Positions 35,335 through 44,420 of a stretch of 64,000 nucleotides of DNA are shown piece by piece; positions within the stretch are counted from its first letter, which is position 1; each line of letters begins with the position of its first letter. Below the pieces are notes generated by a model that had not been told where the DNA came from, searched no databases, and saw only the letters and a program-made list of their open reading frames with translations. The stretch is from assembly GCF_000160135.1 (NCBI RefSeq), contig NZ_GG729937.1, positions 28,891-92,890 of the forward strand, read 5' to 3'. The position numbers and the translations under genes were made by a program. This DNA is from Oribacterium sp. oral taxon 078 str. F0262 (GTDB taxonomy: Bacteria > Bacillota > Clostridia > Lachnospirales > Lachnospiraceae).

Positions 35335-36152
35335 CCTGAATCCTTCTTTCTCCCTCTTCTCTCGTGCTTTTGATAAAACTCTCTCTTGTCCCGGTACATC
35401 CCGGCGTCCGCCTCGCGCTTTGCCTCCAGAATCTCGGCGGCGCTCTCCTTCCAGGAGAATCCGGTCGCAGCCGTAAGTGTATCGCTCTCCTCGAGCTCTC
35501 TTTTCAGCCTGCGGCAGCGCTCCTGAAAGCTCTCCCGCATCATGCCGGGGACGATCACGGCGAACTCATCCCCCCCGATCCGGTAGATCTGGCTCCTCCC
35601 GAAGACGGAGGCCAGGATGTCCGCGGCCTCCTTCAGGAAGCGGTCCCCCGCATCATGCCCCTCCCGGTCGTTGATCTCCTTCAGACCATTGACATCCAAG
35701 ATCAAAAGCCCGACCGGAAGATCCGCGCGCTTCTCCAGCTCCCGGACCCTCTCCTCCATCGCATTTCTGTTGTTTACCCGGAGTAAAATATCGGTGTTTC
35801 CCAGGTAGAGGAGGCGCCTCATCCGGTTCATCCTCCCAAGCTCCGAGGAGAGAAAGCGGGAAAAGGCACGAAAAAAACGCCTCCAGCGAAGCCGGGAAAG
35901 AGGAGAAGGAAAGTGAACAAAAAGGGTCCCGGGCTTCTCCCGCTCAAAGCGGAGGGGAAGTCCCAGCACCCATTCCCTTCCTCGGCTCTCTTTTCCGACG
36001 AGATATTCCTTCTTTTCTTCTGTAAGCTCCAGTCTAAGGCAGACCGCCCCCGTATGGCGGAGTGCCAGAGAGAGAGTATCCCGAAGCCCTCCCTCGGTCC
36101 CCTTCTCTCTCATAGTCTCATAGGAGCGGATCAGCAAATCAAGGCCATTCAT
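35316..36152 (-). CDS. diguanylate cyclase (GGDEF protein)
   Basis: A 278-residue protein. An N-terminal region of about 115 residues without a recognised sensor precedes a GGDEF domain with LLILDVNGLKEINDREGHDAGD (about 149-170; split motif) and RIGGDEFAVI (GGDEF at 193-197). The inhibitory I-site RxxD that normally lies five residues before GGDEF is absent (sequence RSQIY), so product inhibition is probably lost. As the first gene of the cluster it would supply c-di-GMP for the PilZ-bearing cellulose synthase. Confidence 0.93.
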   Translation of the reverse strand: MNGLDLLIRSYETMREKGTEGGLRDTLSLALRHTGAVCLRLELTEEKKEYLVGKESRGREWVLGLPLRFEREKPGTLFVHFPSPLSRLRWRRFFRAFSRFLSSELGRMNRMRRLLYLGNTDILLRVNNRNAMEERVRELEKRADLPVGLLILDVNGLKEINDREGHDAGDRFLKEAADILASVFGRSQIYRIGGDEFAVIVPGMMRESFQERCRRLKRELEESDTLTAATGFSWKESAAEILEAKREADAGMYRDKREFYQKHERRGRKKDSGWYFRA

Positions 36153-36631
36153 CCTCTCCTCCTGCTCCGGAATCTCCTTTTCCTCCTCCCGGACTGCTGC
36201 GTCCCGGGAAAAGGAAAAATGCCGATTCTCCTTCTCTTATGACACGTCCCCTCTCCGCGGAAGTTTGCAGAAAGCACAGGGGCTCTCTGCTCTCCCGATT
36301 CTCCGCCCGCCGCAATAAGAACTGTCTGCATCTCTCGAAGGCACTTTACTATGCCGATGATTGCCTGTCTATACTCTAAATCATAAAATATTTTTACGGT
36401 TCACTGTCTTAACGAAATAAAAATGGAATAAATTTGTCATTTTTACGCGTTTTGTGACAGATCCCCCGGGCTTTGTCGCCAAAGGAAAACCGCCCCAAAG
36501 ATCTTCGGAAAAATGGCAGGGTAAAAAATAAAAGAGAAAAACGGGGGGCAGGAAATGGGGGGAGCGGCTTCGCCGCTCCCCCTGGAAAGACTTTCCCGCC
36601 CCTGCTCCTTCGGGGCGCCGCACTCTCCTCT
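36153..36631. promoter_or_regulatory. AT-rich intergenic region upstream of the polysaccharide cluster
   Basis: 479 bases without a gene. The central part (36340-36450) is AT-rich and presumably holds the promoter of the GGDEF-led operon; I cannot fix its -35/-10 elements and see no c-di-GMP riboswitch core. Next to arcC, an 11-bp stem (GGGGGAGCGGC, 36558-36568 with 36572-36582) is followed on the minus strand by T-rich sequence some 20 bases later and may end arcC transcription. Confidence 0.45.
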
Positions 36632-37573
36632 TTATTTCTCGCAGATTCTGGTTCCGGTCTTCCCCTGCAGGGCCTCCCTCGCCTTCTCCAAAAGCGTGAT
36701 GACTGCCGTTCTTCCCTTCCGGGATCTTGCGAAGCGGATCGCGGCCTGAACCTTCGGAAGCATGGAGCCCGCGGCGAACTGTCCCTCCTCCGCGTAGCGC
36801 TCCGCTTCCTCCGCGGAGATCTCGGAGAGCCAGCGCTGCTCCGGCTTCCCGAAATGAACCGCGGCCTTCTCCACCGCAGTCAGAATCAGAAGCATGTCCG
36901 CATCCAGACTCTCGGCGAGGAGCTCCGCCGCAAAATCCTTGTCGATCACCGCGGGGACACCGGCGAGGTGCTTTCCCTCCGCCACCACCGGGATCCCTCC
37001 TCCGCCGCAGCAGATGACGATCTGCCCGTCATCCGCCATGGCGCGGATCGCGGAGAGCTCGATGATCTCCTTCGGCTTCGGGGAGGCCACGACTCTGCGG
37101 TAGCCTCTGCCGGCGTCCTCCCGGACGATCCATCCCCTGTCCCCGGCCTCCTTCAGGGCCTCATCCTTTGACATGAAGCGCCCGATCGGCTTCGACGGGT
37201 CCCGAAAGGCCGGGTCCTCCGGGTCCACCCTCACCTGCGTCACCATCGTGGCGACGGGCGGAAGCTTTGCCCCCCGGTTCAGAAACTCCTCGCGGAGCGC
37301 ATTTTGAATATCATAGCCGATATAGGCCTGACTCATCGCGACGCAGACGGAGAGCGGCGTGGGCTCGCTCCCATCCTTATGTGCAAACTCCGTCATCGCA
37401 TTGTTGATGACGCCGACCTGCGGACCATTTCCGTGCACAATGACGATCTCGTTTCCGTCCTCCGCCAGATCCACGATGGCCTTCGCGGTGGTCTTCACCG
37501 CCTCCATCTGCTCCGGAAGGTTGTTCCCAAGGGCATTCCCCCCCAGCGCGATGACGATCTTTTTCTTATCCAT
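36632..37573 (-). CDS. arcC: carbamate kinase
   Basis: A 313-residue amino-acid-kinase family enzyme that makes ATP from carbamoyl phosphate and ADP. Motifs are IVIALGGNALG near the start, VHGNGPQVG, CCGGGGIPV and VIDKDFAAELLA. It follows the carbamoyltransferase-like ygeW by 53 bases. In this purine-degrading cluster it is the likely energy-conserving step. No arginine deiminase is nearby, so the arginine deiminase pathway is not supported. Confidence 0.96.
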   Translation of the reverse strand: MDKKKIVIALGGNALGNNLPEQMEAVKTTAKAIVDLAEDGNEIVIVHGNGPQVGVINNAMTEFAHKDGSEPTPLSVCVAMSQAYIGYDIQNALREEFLNRGAKLPPVATMVTQVRVDPEDPAFRDPSKPIGRFMSKDEALKEAGDRGWIVREDAGRGYRRVVASPKPKEIIELSAIRAMADDGQIVICCGGGGIPVVAEGKHLAGVPAVIDKDFAAELLAESLDADMLLILTAVEKAAVHFGKPEQRWLSEISAEEAERYAEEGQFAAGSMLPKVQAAIRFARSRKGRTAVITLLEKAREALQGKTGTRICEK

Positions 37574-37626
37574 ATCCTCTTTACTCCCCCGCGAGACCGC
37601 GATGAAAAAGCGCTTCCCCGGCCGAA

Positions 37627-38832
37627 TTACGCCTCAAACTGCCTCCTCTGTCCGCGCTTCTCGAGTTCTCTGAGAAGCTTCGCCGGATCCCGGAACTTCT
37701 CCAGAAGGATCATGGACGCGATCACATAGGGCTTAAAGGAGGCCTCCTTATAGAGCGGATCCCGGTAGCGGTCGAAGACAGAGGCGTCGACCTCTCCCTC
37801 CTCGCAGGAGACACCGGAGATATCCGCCGGCAGACAGTGGAGGTAGAGAGCCTTTCCGTTCTTTGTGAGCTTCATCATCTCCTCGGTGCAGGCCCAGTCC
37901 TTGTGAGCCGCGTTCTGCTTCAGGAGTCTCTGTTCGAGTTCATCGATCCCCTTCTGATCTCCTCTTCCGTAGAGCTCCGTCCTCTCCTCCATCGCGGCGA
38001 ACGGCGCCCAGGACTTGGGATAGACGATATCCGCATCCCGGAAGGCATCCTTCATATCGTGCGTGAGCCGGAAGGAGCCGCCGGACTGCTGCGCATTCTT
38101 CTTCGCGACCTCGACGACATCGCCCATAACATCATAGCCCTCCGGATGGGCGAGGACGACCTCCATGCCAAGACGCGTGAAAAGTCCGATGACACCCTGG
38201 GGGACGGAGAGCGGCTTTCCGTAGGAGGGGGAGTAGGCCCAGCTCATTGCAAGCTTCTTCCCCTTCAGATTCTCGATCCCTCCCATCTCATGGATCACAT
38301 GGAGGGCATCGGCCATGCACTGCGTCGGATGATCGATGTCGCACTGGAGATTGACAAGCGTCGGCCTCTGCTCGAGCACGCCGTCCTTATAGCCCTGCGC
38401 CACGGAATCCGCGACCTCGTGCATGTACTTATTGCCCTTACCGATGTACATATCATCGCGGATGCCGATGATATCGGCCATGAAGGAGATCATATTCGCC
38501 GTCTCTCTGACCGTCTCCCCGTGGGCGACCTGCGACTTCTTCTCGTCCAGATCCGAGACCTCCAGTCCGAGGAGGTTGCAGGCGGAGGCGAAGGAGAAGC
38601 GGGTCCTCGTGGAATTATCCCGGAAGAGGGAGATGCCGAGGCCGGAGTCGAAGACTCTGGTGGAAATATTTCTCTCTCTCAGATTTCTGAGGGCGTCCGC
38701 GACCTCCCAGACTGCCTTAAGCTCATCCTCTGTCTTCTCCCAGGTGAGGAAAAAGTCGTTCTGATACATCTTCTCGGTCTTTCGTCCCGCGATCGCCTTC
38801 AAAAGCGCATCAAAGTTCTTCTGCTTGTCCAT
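37627..38832 (-). CDS. ygeW: knotted carbamoyltransferase YgeW
   Basis: A 401-residue member of the ornithine/aspartate carbamoyltransferase superfamily. The carbamoyl-phosphate motif DNSTRTRFSF (about 71-80), HPTQCMADALHVI and the HCLP motif near residue 334 are intact, and the long insertion typical of YgeW is present (WAYSPSYGKPLSVPQG). The true amino substrate is not firmly established; in the gut-bacterial purine cluster it is thought to process a ureido intermediate, releasing carbamoyl phosphate for ArcC. Confidence 0.95.
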   Translation of the reverse strand: MDKQKNFDALLKAIAGRKTEKMYQNDFFLTWEKTEDELKAVWEVADALRNLRERNISTRVFDSGLGISLFRDNSTRTRFSFASACNLLGLEVSDLDEKKSQVAHGETVRETANMISFMADIIGIRDDMYIGKGNKYMHEVADSVAQGYKDGVLEQRPTLVNLQCDIDHPTQCMADALHVIHEMGGIENLKGKKLAMSWAYSPSYGKPLSVPQGVIGLFTRLGMEVVLAHPEGYDVMGDVVEVAKKNAQQSGGSFRLTHDMKDAFRDADIVYPKSWAPFAAMEERTELYGRGDQKGIDELEQRLLKQNAAHKDWACTEEMMKLTKNGKALYLHCLPADISGVSCEEGEVDASVFDRYRDPLYKEASFKPYVIASMILLEKFRDPAKLLRELEKRGQRRQFEA

Positions 38833-39069
38833 CTCTTTCTGTCCTCCTGTTCGCCGGGATTTCCGGCATCAACGATATTTTTATTACTCCGCCGTGATTT
38901 TTGCCGCCTTGTCCGCCTGTCGAAGCTCCTGCTTCCCTTTTCTCGGGAAATCCGCGATAAAAAGTGCAAAGCGCAGAGCGCCGGGCCATAGGCTGCCCGC
39001 CTAGGGAAGATGGGAGGGGGCGCTTCCTGACCGCCCTCTCCTTTAGGAACTCGACCCGGCCCTTCCCGT

Positions 39070-40398
39070 TTAATCGCAGTAATACTGCGGGAGCGCCGCA
39101 TAGAAGGCCGCGCAGGTCACAAGATCCTTCTTCCAGGTCACCTCATTCGGGGCATGGGCCTGCGCCTCCGCGCCGGGTCCGAAGCCGATGACGGGGATCC
39201 CGTTTCTCCCCATGATGGAGACTCCATTCGTGGAGAAGGTCCACTTGTCGAGCAGCGGTCTTGCGGCGCGCTCCTCCACCGTATCGCTCTCCCCGATCCT
39301 CTTATCGCCGAAGAGATCCTTATAGGCGGAAACCGCGGCAGTGCATACCTTGTGATCCTCCGGAAGAACCCAGGTCGGGAAGTAGCACTCGATCGGGTAG
39401 ACCTCCCCCGTGAAGGAGGGGCGGTCGTAGCGGTACATGGAGACCGTCACATCCTCACCGTACTTCTTCACAGCCGGGAGCTCCCGGATCTCCTCCAGGC
39501 AGGACTCCCAGGTCTCGCCGAGGGTCATCCTCCGGTCGAGGGAGACCGCGCAGGAATCCGCGACAGCGCATCTCGAGGGCGAGGTGAAGAAGATCTGAGA
39601 GGCAGTGACAGTGCCGCGGCCGAGGAATCTCGCCTCCTTCCACTGCGGGTTGTACTTCGGATTCAGCATCTTCACGAGGCCGCGGATCTCCGTGGACTCT
39701 GCGTCGCCGTTATTGTTCAGGGACCGGACATCCCGAAGGATATCGGCCATCTTATAGATCGCATTATCGCCTCTCTCCGGAGCGGAGCCGTGGCAGGATA
39801 CGCCCTTTACATCGATCCGGATCTCCATGCGGCCTCTCTGTCCCCGGTAGAGGCCCCCGTCCGTCGGCTCGGAGGAGAGCACGAACTCCGGCCGGATCTT
39901 GTCCTTATTGATGATATATTCCCAGCAAAGACCGTCGCAGTCCTCCTCCTGCACCGTGCCGACTACCATGACACGGTACTTCTCATTCAGAAGTCCGAGA
40001 TCCTTCATGATCTTTGCGGCATAGACCGCGGACACCGTGCCTCCGAGCTGATCCGAGACGCCGCGGCCTCCGATCTGGGTCTCGCTCTCAAAGCCATCGT
40101 AGGGGTCGAAGCTCCAGTTGTCTCTGTTTCCGATGCCCACCGTATCGATATGCCCGTCAAAGGCGATGAGCGTCTTTCCGCTTCCCATGAATCCCATGAC
40201 ATTGCCCTGCGGATCCACCTTGACCTCATCAAAGCCGACCTTCTCCATCTCCTTTTTGATGGTCTCGACATGGGCCTTCTCATCGGCAGACTCTCCCGGA
40301 TTCTTCACAATCGCGCGGAGGAAGGCGCTCATATCCGCCTTATAGCTCTCTGCCTTCTCCCTGATCTTCTTCAACTCCTCCTGTGTCAGCTTCCCCAT
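39070..40398 (-). CDS. ygeY: YgeY family M20 peptidase-like hydrolase
   Basis: A 442-residue M20 metallohydrolase. Metal-ligand motifs are DGHIDTVG and [10 protein letters not shown]; a dimerisation domain follows, with [12 protein letters not shown]. Members are annotated as selenium metabolism-linked hydrolases because of co-occurrence, not direct Se chemistry. It probably hydrolyses an acylated or ureido diaminopropionate intermediate. The ATG at 40398 with AGGAGAAGG is preferred to an in-frame start 11 codons upstream. It lies 237 bases upstream of ygeW. Confidence 0.94.
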   Translation of the reverse strand: MGKLTQEELKKIREKAESYKADMSAFLRAIVKNPGESADEKAHVETIKKEMEKVGFDEVKVDPQGNVMGFMGSGKTLIAFDGHIDTVGIGNRDNWSFDPYDGFESETQIGGRGVSDQLGGTVSAVYAAKIMKDLGLLNEKYRVMVVGTVQEEDCDGLCWEYIINKDKIRPEFVLSSEPTDGGLYRGQRGRMEIRIDVKGVSCHGSAPERGDNAIYKMADILRDVRSLNNNGDAESTEIRGLVKMLNPKYNPQWKEARFLGRGTVTASQIFFTSPSRCAVADSCAVSLDRRMTLGETWESCLEEIRELPAVKKYGEDVTVSMYRYDRPSFTGEVYPIECYFPTWVLPEDHKVCTAAVSAYKDLFGDKRIGESDTVEERAARPLLDKWTFSTNGVSIMGRNGIPVIGFGPGAEAQAHAPNEVTWKKDLVTCAAFYAALPQYYCD

Positions 40399-40699
40399 AT
40401 CCTTCTCCTTTCCCGGCCCTCTCGGGCACATCTAAAGACAAATCTCCTCCTAAAGAGAAGGAGTCCATCCCCATTCCTGTAAAATCCCGGAAAAAACTCC
40501 CGGCAAAAGCTTAAGTTCCCGAAAAACAAGCTGCTCCATAGCTCAAGAACCAAGCCGCAGCGCCGCTCTTTTGCTCCCGCACAATCGCTATAGCATCCTA
40601 AGCCCGGCCATTGGCAGGCGCCCGGCGATTTGACAGCCCCTGGCCTAAGGGCAGGCGGAGCGAGAGCGTCCGTCCGCCCGGTAAAGCAGCGACAGCTCC
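40399..40699. other. 301-base gap between dpaL and ygeY
   Basis: No gene is seen. Several GC-rich inverted segments (for example CGGAGC with GCGTCCG around 40657-40673) lie close to the dpaL stop but none has a T-run, so a processing or attenuation role is possible and no terminator is called. Confidence 0.35.
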
Positions 40700-41896
40700 T
40701 TAGCGCTCGAGCCCTTCCCAGACGATGTTCTTCCATCTCTCGGGATCGGTATCTCCCTCCGTGGAGAAGCAGAGAACCTTGGAATCCTTCCCGAGTCCGA
40801 GCTTCTCTCTGAGCTCCTTGTACTCATCCTTTCGCATAATGGCGGCCAGAGCCGCAAAGGAAGCCGCGCCGGACTCTCCGGATACGACCTGCCTATCTCC
40901 CTTTAAGGGGGCGGCCAGCATCCTCATGCCTCTTGCCGCGGCACAGTCCTCCAGAGAGATAAAGCAGGAGACATGGTTCTTCAGGATATCCCAGGAGGTG
41001 ATGTTCGGCTCCCCGCAGGCGAGCCCCGCCATGATCGTATCCATGTCTCCGTCCACGATCCGGATCTCCCCGTCTCCTGCCGCGGCCCCCCGGTAGAGGC
41101 AGTCCGCCGCGGAGGCCTCCACCACGACCATGACGGGGGGATTCTCCCGATAGCGGTTTGCGAAGTAGCCCACCACCGCGCCGGCCAGACTTCCGACACC
41201 GGCCTGCACGAAGATATGGGTCGGACGCTCGCCGTACTGATCTCCCGCCTCGTCCGCCATGGTGCCGTAGCCCTCCATGATCCAGGCCGGGATCTTCTCA
41301 TAGCCCTCCCAGGCGGTATCCTGCACCATGACGCCGTGCTCGGTCTTCTCCGCGAGCTTCGCGGCCTGCCGCACGCACTCATCATAGTTCACATCGGAGA
41401 TCCAGGCCTCCGCGTTCTCCGCCTTGATGTGATTCAGCCTCGTCACCGTGGAGCCCTTCGGCATGATGATGACGGACTTCTGATGGAGCTTATTGGCCGC
41501 CCAGGCGACGCCCCTTCCGTGGTTTCCGTCGGTCGCGGAGTAGAAGGTCGCCGTGCCGAACCTTTCCCGGAGCTCCTGAGAGGTGAGCACGCTGTAGGGA
41601 AGCTCCGAGATATCCTTCCCGGTCTCCTCCCCGATATAGCGGGCGATGGCGTAGGAGCCGCCGAGCACCTTAAAGGCATTTAAACCAAAGCGGTAGGACT
41701 CATCCTTTACGCAGACTCTGTCAAGCCCCAGATACTCCGCCATCCCCTTAAGATCCGCCAGCGGAGTCTCCGAGTACTGGGGGAAGCTCTCGTGGAAGCT
41801 TCTCGCCTTCTTCACCTCTTCGATCGCCATGAGCGGAAGATTCTTGTCCTCCGTCTTCGGCATCTCATTCATTTTCCATTTCAGATCCTGACTCAT
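40700..41896 (-). CDS. dpaL: diaminopropionate ammonia-lyase
   Basis: A 398-residue fold-type II PLP enzyme (YgeX). The PLP lysine is in DESYRFGLNAFKVLGGSYA near residue 72; DGNHGRGVAWAA, GVGSLAGAVVGYF and SGESGAASFAAL complete the family pattern. It splits 2,3-diaminopropionate into pyruvate and two ammonia molecules. In the purine cluster this is the final carbon-releasing step. It starts at ATG 41896 with GGAGGAA and lies 50 bases after the regulator gene on the same strand. Confidence 0.96.
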   Translation of the reverse strand: MSQDLKWKMNEMPKTEDKNLPLMAIEEVKKARSFHESFPQYSETPLADLKGMAEYLGLDRVCVKDESYRFGLNAFKVLGGSYAIARYIGEETGKDISELPYSVLTSQELRERFGTATFYSATDGNHGRGVAWAANKLHQKSVIIMPKGSTVTRLNHIKAENAEAWISDVNYDECVRQAAKLAEKTEHGVMVQDTAWEGYEKIPAWIMEGYGTMADEAGDQYGERPTHIFVQAGVGSLAGAVVGYFANRYRENPPVMVVVEASAADCLYRGAAAGDGEIRIVDGDMDTIMAGLACGEPNITSWDILKNHVSCFISLEDCAAARGMRMLAAPLKGDRQVVSGESGAASFAALAAIMRKDEYKELREKLGLGKDSKVLCFSTEGDTDPERWKNIVWEGLER

Positions 41897-41946
41897 TGCT
41901 TGATTCCTCCTGCCTCCGGATTCCGGGCCCGCTTCCCCGCGTCCTC

Positions 41947-42600
41947 CTATTTCTTTGCCTGGTCGATGTAGCTGTACATGGTGAATTTGCTGATCCCGTA
42001 GAAAGCGGAGACCTTGTCCCCGGATCTCGTGATCAAAAAGGCCCCCGCGTCCCGGAGATAGCGGATCGCGCGGATCTTTTCCTCCTTGCTCATGAGCGCC
42101 GGCGGCTTTCCGATCAGCTTCACGCTTTGGTTGATCAGATTGTCCAGGAGGTCATTCACGCTAAGAGGGATCCTTCCGTCTCCGGAGGACTCCTCTTCCT
42201 CCACGAGGGTCAGACTGTCCAGCGCCTCCCGGGCATTGATAAGCGCGGTGATATCGTAGTTGATCCCGAGGATGTAGCGGTACTTCCCCTCCTCATCCTT
42301 CAGGAAGATGGAGGAGGACTTCAGAATTCTGCCATCCTGCGTGTGGGTCCGATATCCCAGATGATCGCTGATCGCCCCGCCGTCCTGCAGGGTCTCCAGG
42401 GTCTCCAGCACCACCTTCGAGGCCCCGTCTCCGGTCTTTCTCCCCGTGACATGCCCGTTGATGATGAAGACGATGGTGTGCTCCAGGTCTTCCACTGCGA
42501 GATCATGGATGCAGACCTCACAGTTCCTCCCGAACTGCCTCGCGATTCCGTGCGCGACGAAGACCAGCATTTCCAGACTGTTTTCCTGCTTCATCCCCAT
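41947..42600 (-). CDS. YheO/DauR-like PAS and helix-turn-helix transcriptional regulator
   Basis: A 217-residue regulator with an N-terminal YheO-type PAS domain (NCEVCIHDLAVEDLEHTIVF, IINGHVTGRKTGD, FLKDEEGKYRYILGINYDIT) and a C-terminal HTH segment (EEKIRAIRYLRDAGAFL, KVSAFYGISKFTMYSYID). It is the first gene of the dpaL-ygeY-ygeW-arcC strand and is divergent from ssnA, so it very likely controls both arms in response to a purine-derived or nitrogen ligand (inference). Confidence 0.93.
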   Translation of the reverse strand: MGMKQENSLEMLVFVAHGIARQFGRNCEVCIHDLAVEDLEHTIVFIINGHVTGRKTGDGASKVVLETLETLQDGGAISDHLGYRTHTQDGRILKSSSIFLKDEEGKYRYILGINYDITALINAREALDSLTLVEEEESSGDGRIPLSVNDLLDNLINQSVKLIGKPPALMSKEEKIRAIRYLRDAGAFLITRSGDKVSAFYGISKFTMYSYIDQAKK

Positions 42601-42657
42601 CTCCTTTCGCTTCGCTCCGGCTTCCCCGGGAACCTAAAAATTTTTTTGCACAGGACT

Positions 42658-42685
42658 ATCATAACATTTTTTTTTGCTTTTGCAA
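42658..42685 (-). promoter_or_regulatory. promoter of the regulator-dpaL operon
   Basis: On the minus strand TTGCAA (42680-42685), a 16-base spacer and TATGAT (42658-42663), about 58 bases before the regulator start. The TTGCAA core recurs at 42737-42742. Confidence 0.55.
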
Positions 42686-42736
42686 GATGCTTCCAAAAAA
42701 TCTTTTTGATTTCAGAAAATAAATTTGCATCTCCAT

Positions 42737-42765
42737 TGCAATTTCTCCTTCCCAATGATAAACTC
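42737..42765 (+). promoter_or_regulatory. promoter of the ssnA-ygfK-hydA operon
   Basis: TTGCAA (42737-42742), 17-base spacer and TAAACT (42760-42765), 55 bases before ssnA. An imperfect inverted repeat TTGCA (42726-42730) / TGCAA (42738-42742) overlaps the -35 and could be the regulator's site. Confidence 0.5.
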
Positions 42766-42819
42766 ATGATAAATCCGCATTATTACTATATGGAGTGGCA
42801 AAAACAGGAGGACAGAGCC

Positions 42820-44151
42820 ATGCTTTTGATCGGGAACGGAAGGCTCCTCACGAGGGATAAGGCCCGCCCCTATTTCGAGAACGGGGCCGTCGCAACGGAG
42901 GACAACAAAATTTTAGAGGTCGGGGATTTCGATGCGCTGAGAGAGAAGTACCGGGAGGCGGACTTCCTCGATGCGCGGGGCGGGCTCATCCTGCCGGCCT
43001 TCATCAATACCCACGAGCACATCTACTCCGCGATGGCCCGCGGACTTGCCGTCAAGGGCTATAATCCCCACGGCTTTTTGGATATTCTGGACGGACTTTG
43101 GTGGACCATCGACCGGAATCTGGACAACGAAAATACCTATCTCTCCGCGATGGCGACCTATATCGACTGCATCAAAAACGGCGTGACGACGATCTTCGAT
43201 CACCACGCAAGCTACGGAGAGATCAGCGGCTCCCTCTTCGCGATCGAAAGAGCCGCGAGAGAATGCGGCATCCGCTCCTGCCTCTGCTATGAGATTTCAG
43301 ACCGGGAGGGGCCGGAAAAGGCGCGGCTCGCCGTGCGGGAAAATGTGGATTTCGCGCGCCATGTGCGGGAGACAAACGACGACCGCATCGCATCAATGAT
43401 GGGCATGCACGCAAGCTTTACGATCTCCGATGAGACCATGGAGCTCTGCCAAAGCGAAAAGCCGGAGGAGATCGGCTATCACATCCACGTCGCAGAGGGC
43501 ATCGAGGACCTGCAGCTTTGCTTAAAGGAGCACGGAAAGCGCATCGTCGACCGCCTCTTCGACTGGGATATCCTCGGCGAAAAGACTCTGCTCGCGCACT
43601 GCATCTATATTAACCCCCACGAGATGCGGCTCATCCGGGACAGCGGCAGCATGGTGGTCCACAATCCGGAGTCCAATATGGGGAATGCCTGCGGCTGCCC
43701 TCCCACGATGGAGCTTGTGCACCGCGGCATCCTGACGGGGCTCGGAACGGACGGCTATACCCACGATATGCTGGAGTCCTGGAAGGTCGCGAATATCCTT
43801 CATAAGCACCATCTCTGCGACCCGACGGCGGCCTGGTCCGAGGTCCCGGAAATGCTCTTTGTCAATAATGCGAGGATCGCAAACCGCTATTTCCGGCAAA
43901 AGCTCGGCGTGCTCGAAGAGGGGGCCGCGGCGGATATCATCATCTCCGACTATATCCCTCTCACTCCGATGGATGCTTCAAATCTGGACTCCCATCTGCT
44001 CTTTGGCATGGAGGGGAGGTCCGTCGTCACAACGGTTGCAAACGGAAAGGTCCTCATGAAGGACAGGGAGCTCCAGGGGCTGGACGAGGCGGCCATCCTC
44101 GCAAAGGTCCGAGAGGGCGCGAGGAGACTTGCCGGAAAGATCAACGGCTGA
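42820..44151 (+). CDS. ssnA: putative aminohydrolase SsnA
   Basis: A 443-residue metal-dependent amidohydrolase of the chlorohydrolase/deaminase type. Metal ligands are in INTHEHIYS, HVAEG, AHCIYI and GLGTDGYTHDM. SsnA is found with YgfK and YgeXYW in anaerobic purine degraders, where it is thought to open or deaminate a purine-derived intermediate. The ATG at 42820 follows GGAGG with 8-base spacing; the open frame extends far upstream but only across the divergent regulator. An imperfect copy of its 3' end lies downstream (44205-44238). Confidence 0.94.
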   Translation: MLLIGNGRLLTRDKARPYFENGAVATEDNKILEVGDFDALREKYREADFLDARGGLILPAFINTHEHIYSAMARGLAVKGYNPHGFLDILDGLWWTIDRNLDNENTYLSAMATYIDCIKNGVTTIFDHHASYGEISGSLFAIERAARECGIRSCLCYEISDREGPEKARLAVRENVDFARHVRETNDDRIASMMGMHASFTISDETMELCQSEKPEEIGYHIHVAEGIEDLQLCLKEHGKRIVDRLFDWDILGEKTLLAHCIYINPHEMRLIRDSGSMVVHNPESNMGNACGCPPTMELVHRGILTGLGTDGYTHDMLESWKVANILHKHHLCDPTAAWSEVPEMLFVNNARIANRYFRQKLGVLEEGAAADIIISDYIPLTPMDASNLDSHLLFGMEGRSVVTTVANGKVLMKDRELQGLDEAAILAKVREGARRLAGKING

Positions 44152-44300
44152 GCAGGCAGGTCCCGCTTAAGCGCTGCCTTCCGCGCTTTACTTTCATCCT
44201 AAAAGGCCGGATCGGCGGCTGAGCGGACAGGTTCCGCCAATCCGCCGCATTCCCATAAAACCCGCCCGGCGGGACTGCTGTCAGGAGGCCGTCCCGCCGG
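44131..44300. repeat. duplicated ssnA 3' end and a hairpin before ygfK
   Basis: The last codons and stop of ssnA plus following bases (44131-44166) are imperfectly repeated at 44205-44238 (shared core GGCTGAGC, CAGGT, CCGC). A 10-bp perfect stem CCGGCGGGAC (44266-44275) pairs with 44291-44300, with no T-run. Confidence 0.5.
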
Positions 44301-44420
44301 AAGCGAAGGCCCGGCTCCATCCGCTCTTTTCCCCTGAGGGAGGGGAGGAGGAGAGGAGACAATGCTCTCCTCTCCCGAAAGGAGCGGGACGATGCCGCCT
44401 TCCGGAAAAGGAGATACGCT

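Noticed and set aside
24422..36152. Classification of the ligase/carrier/MBOAT set as a true dlt (D-alanyl teichoic acid) operon
   Set aside because: The ligase motifs are those of acyl-CoA/ACP synthetases, and the genes are dispersed in a cellulose synthase cluster rather than in dltABCD order.
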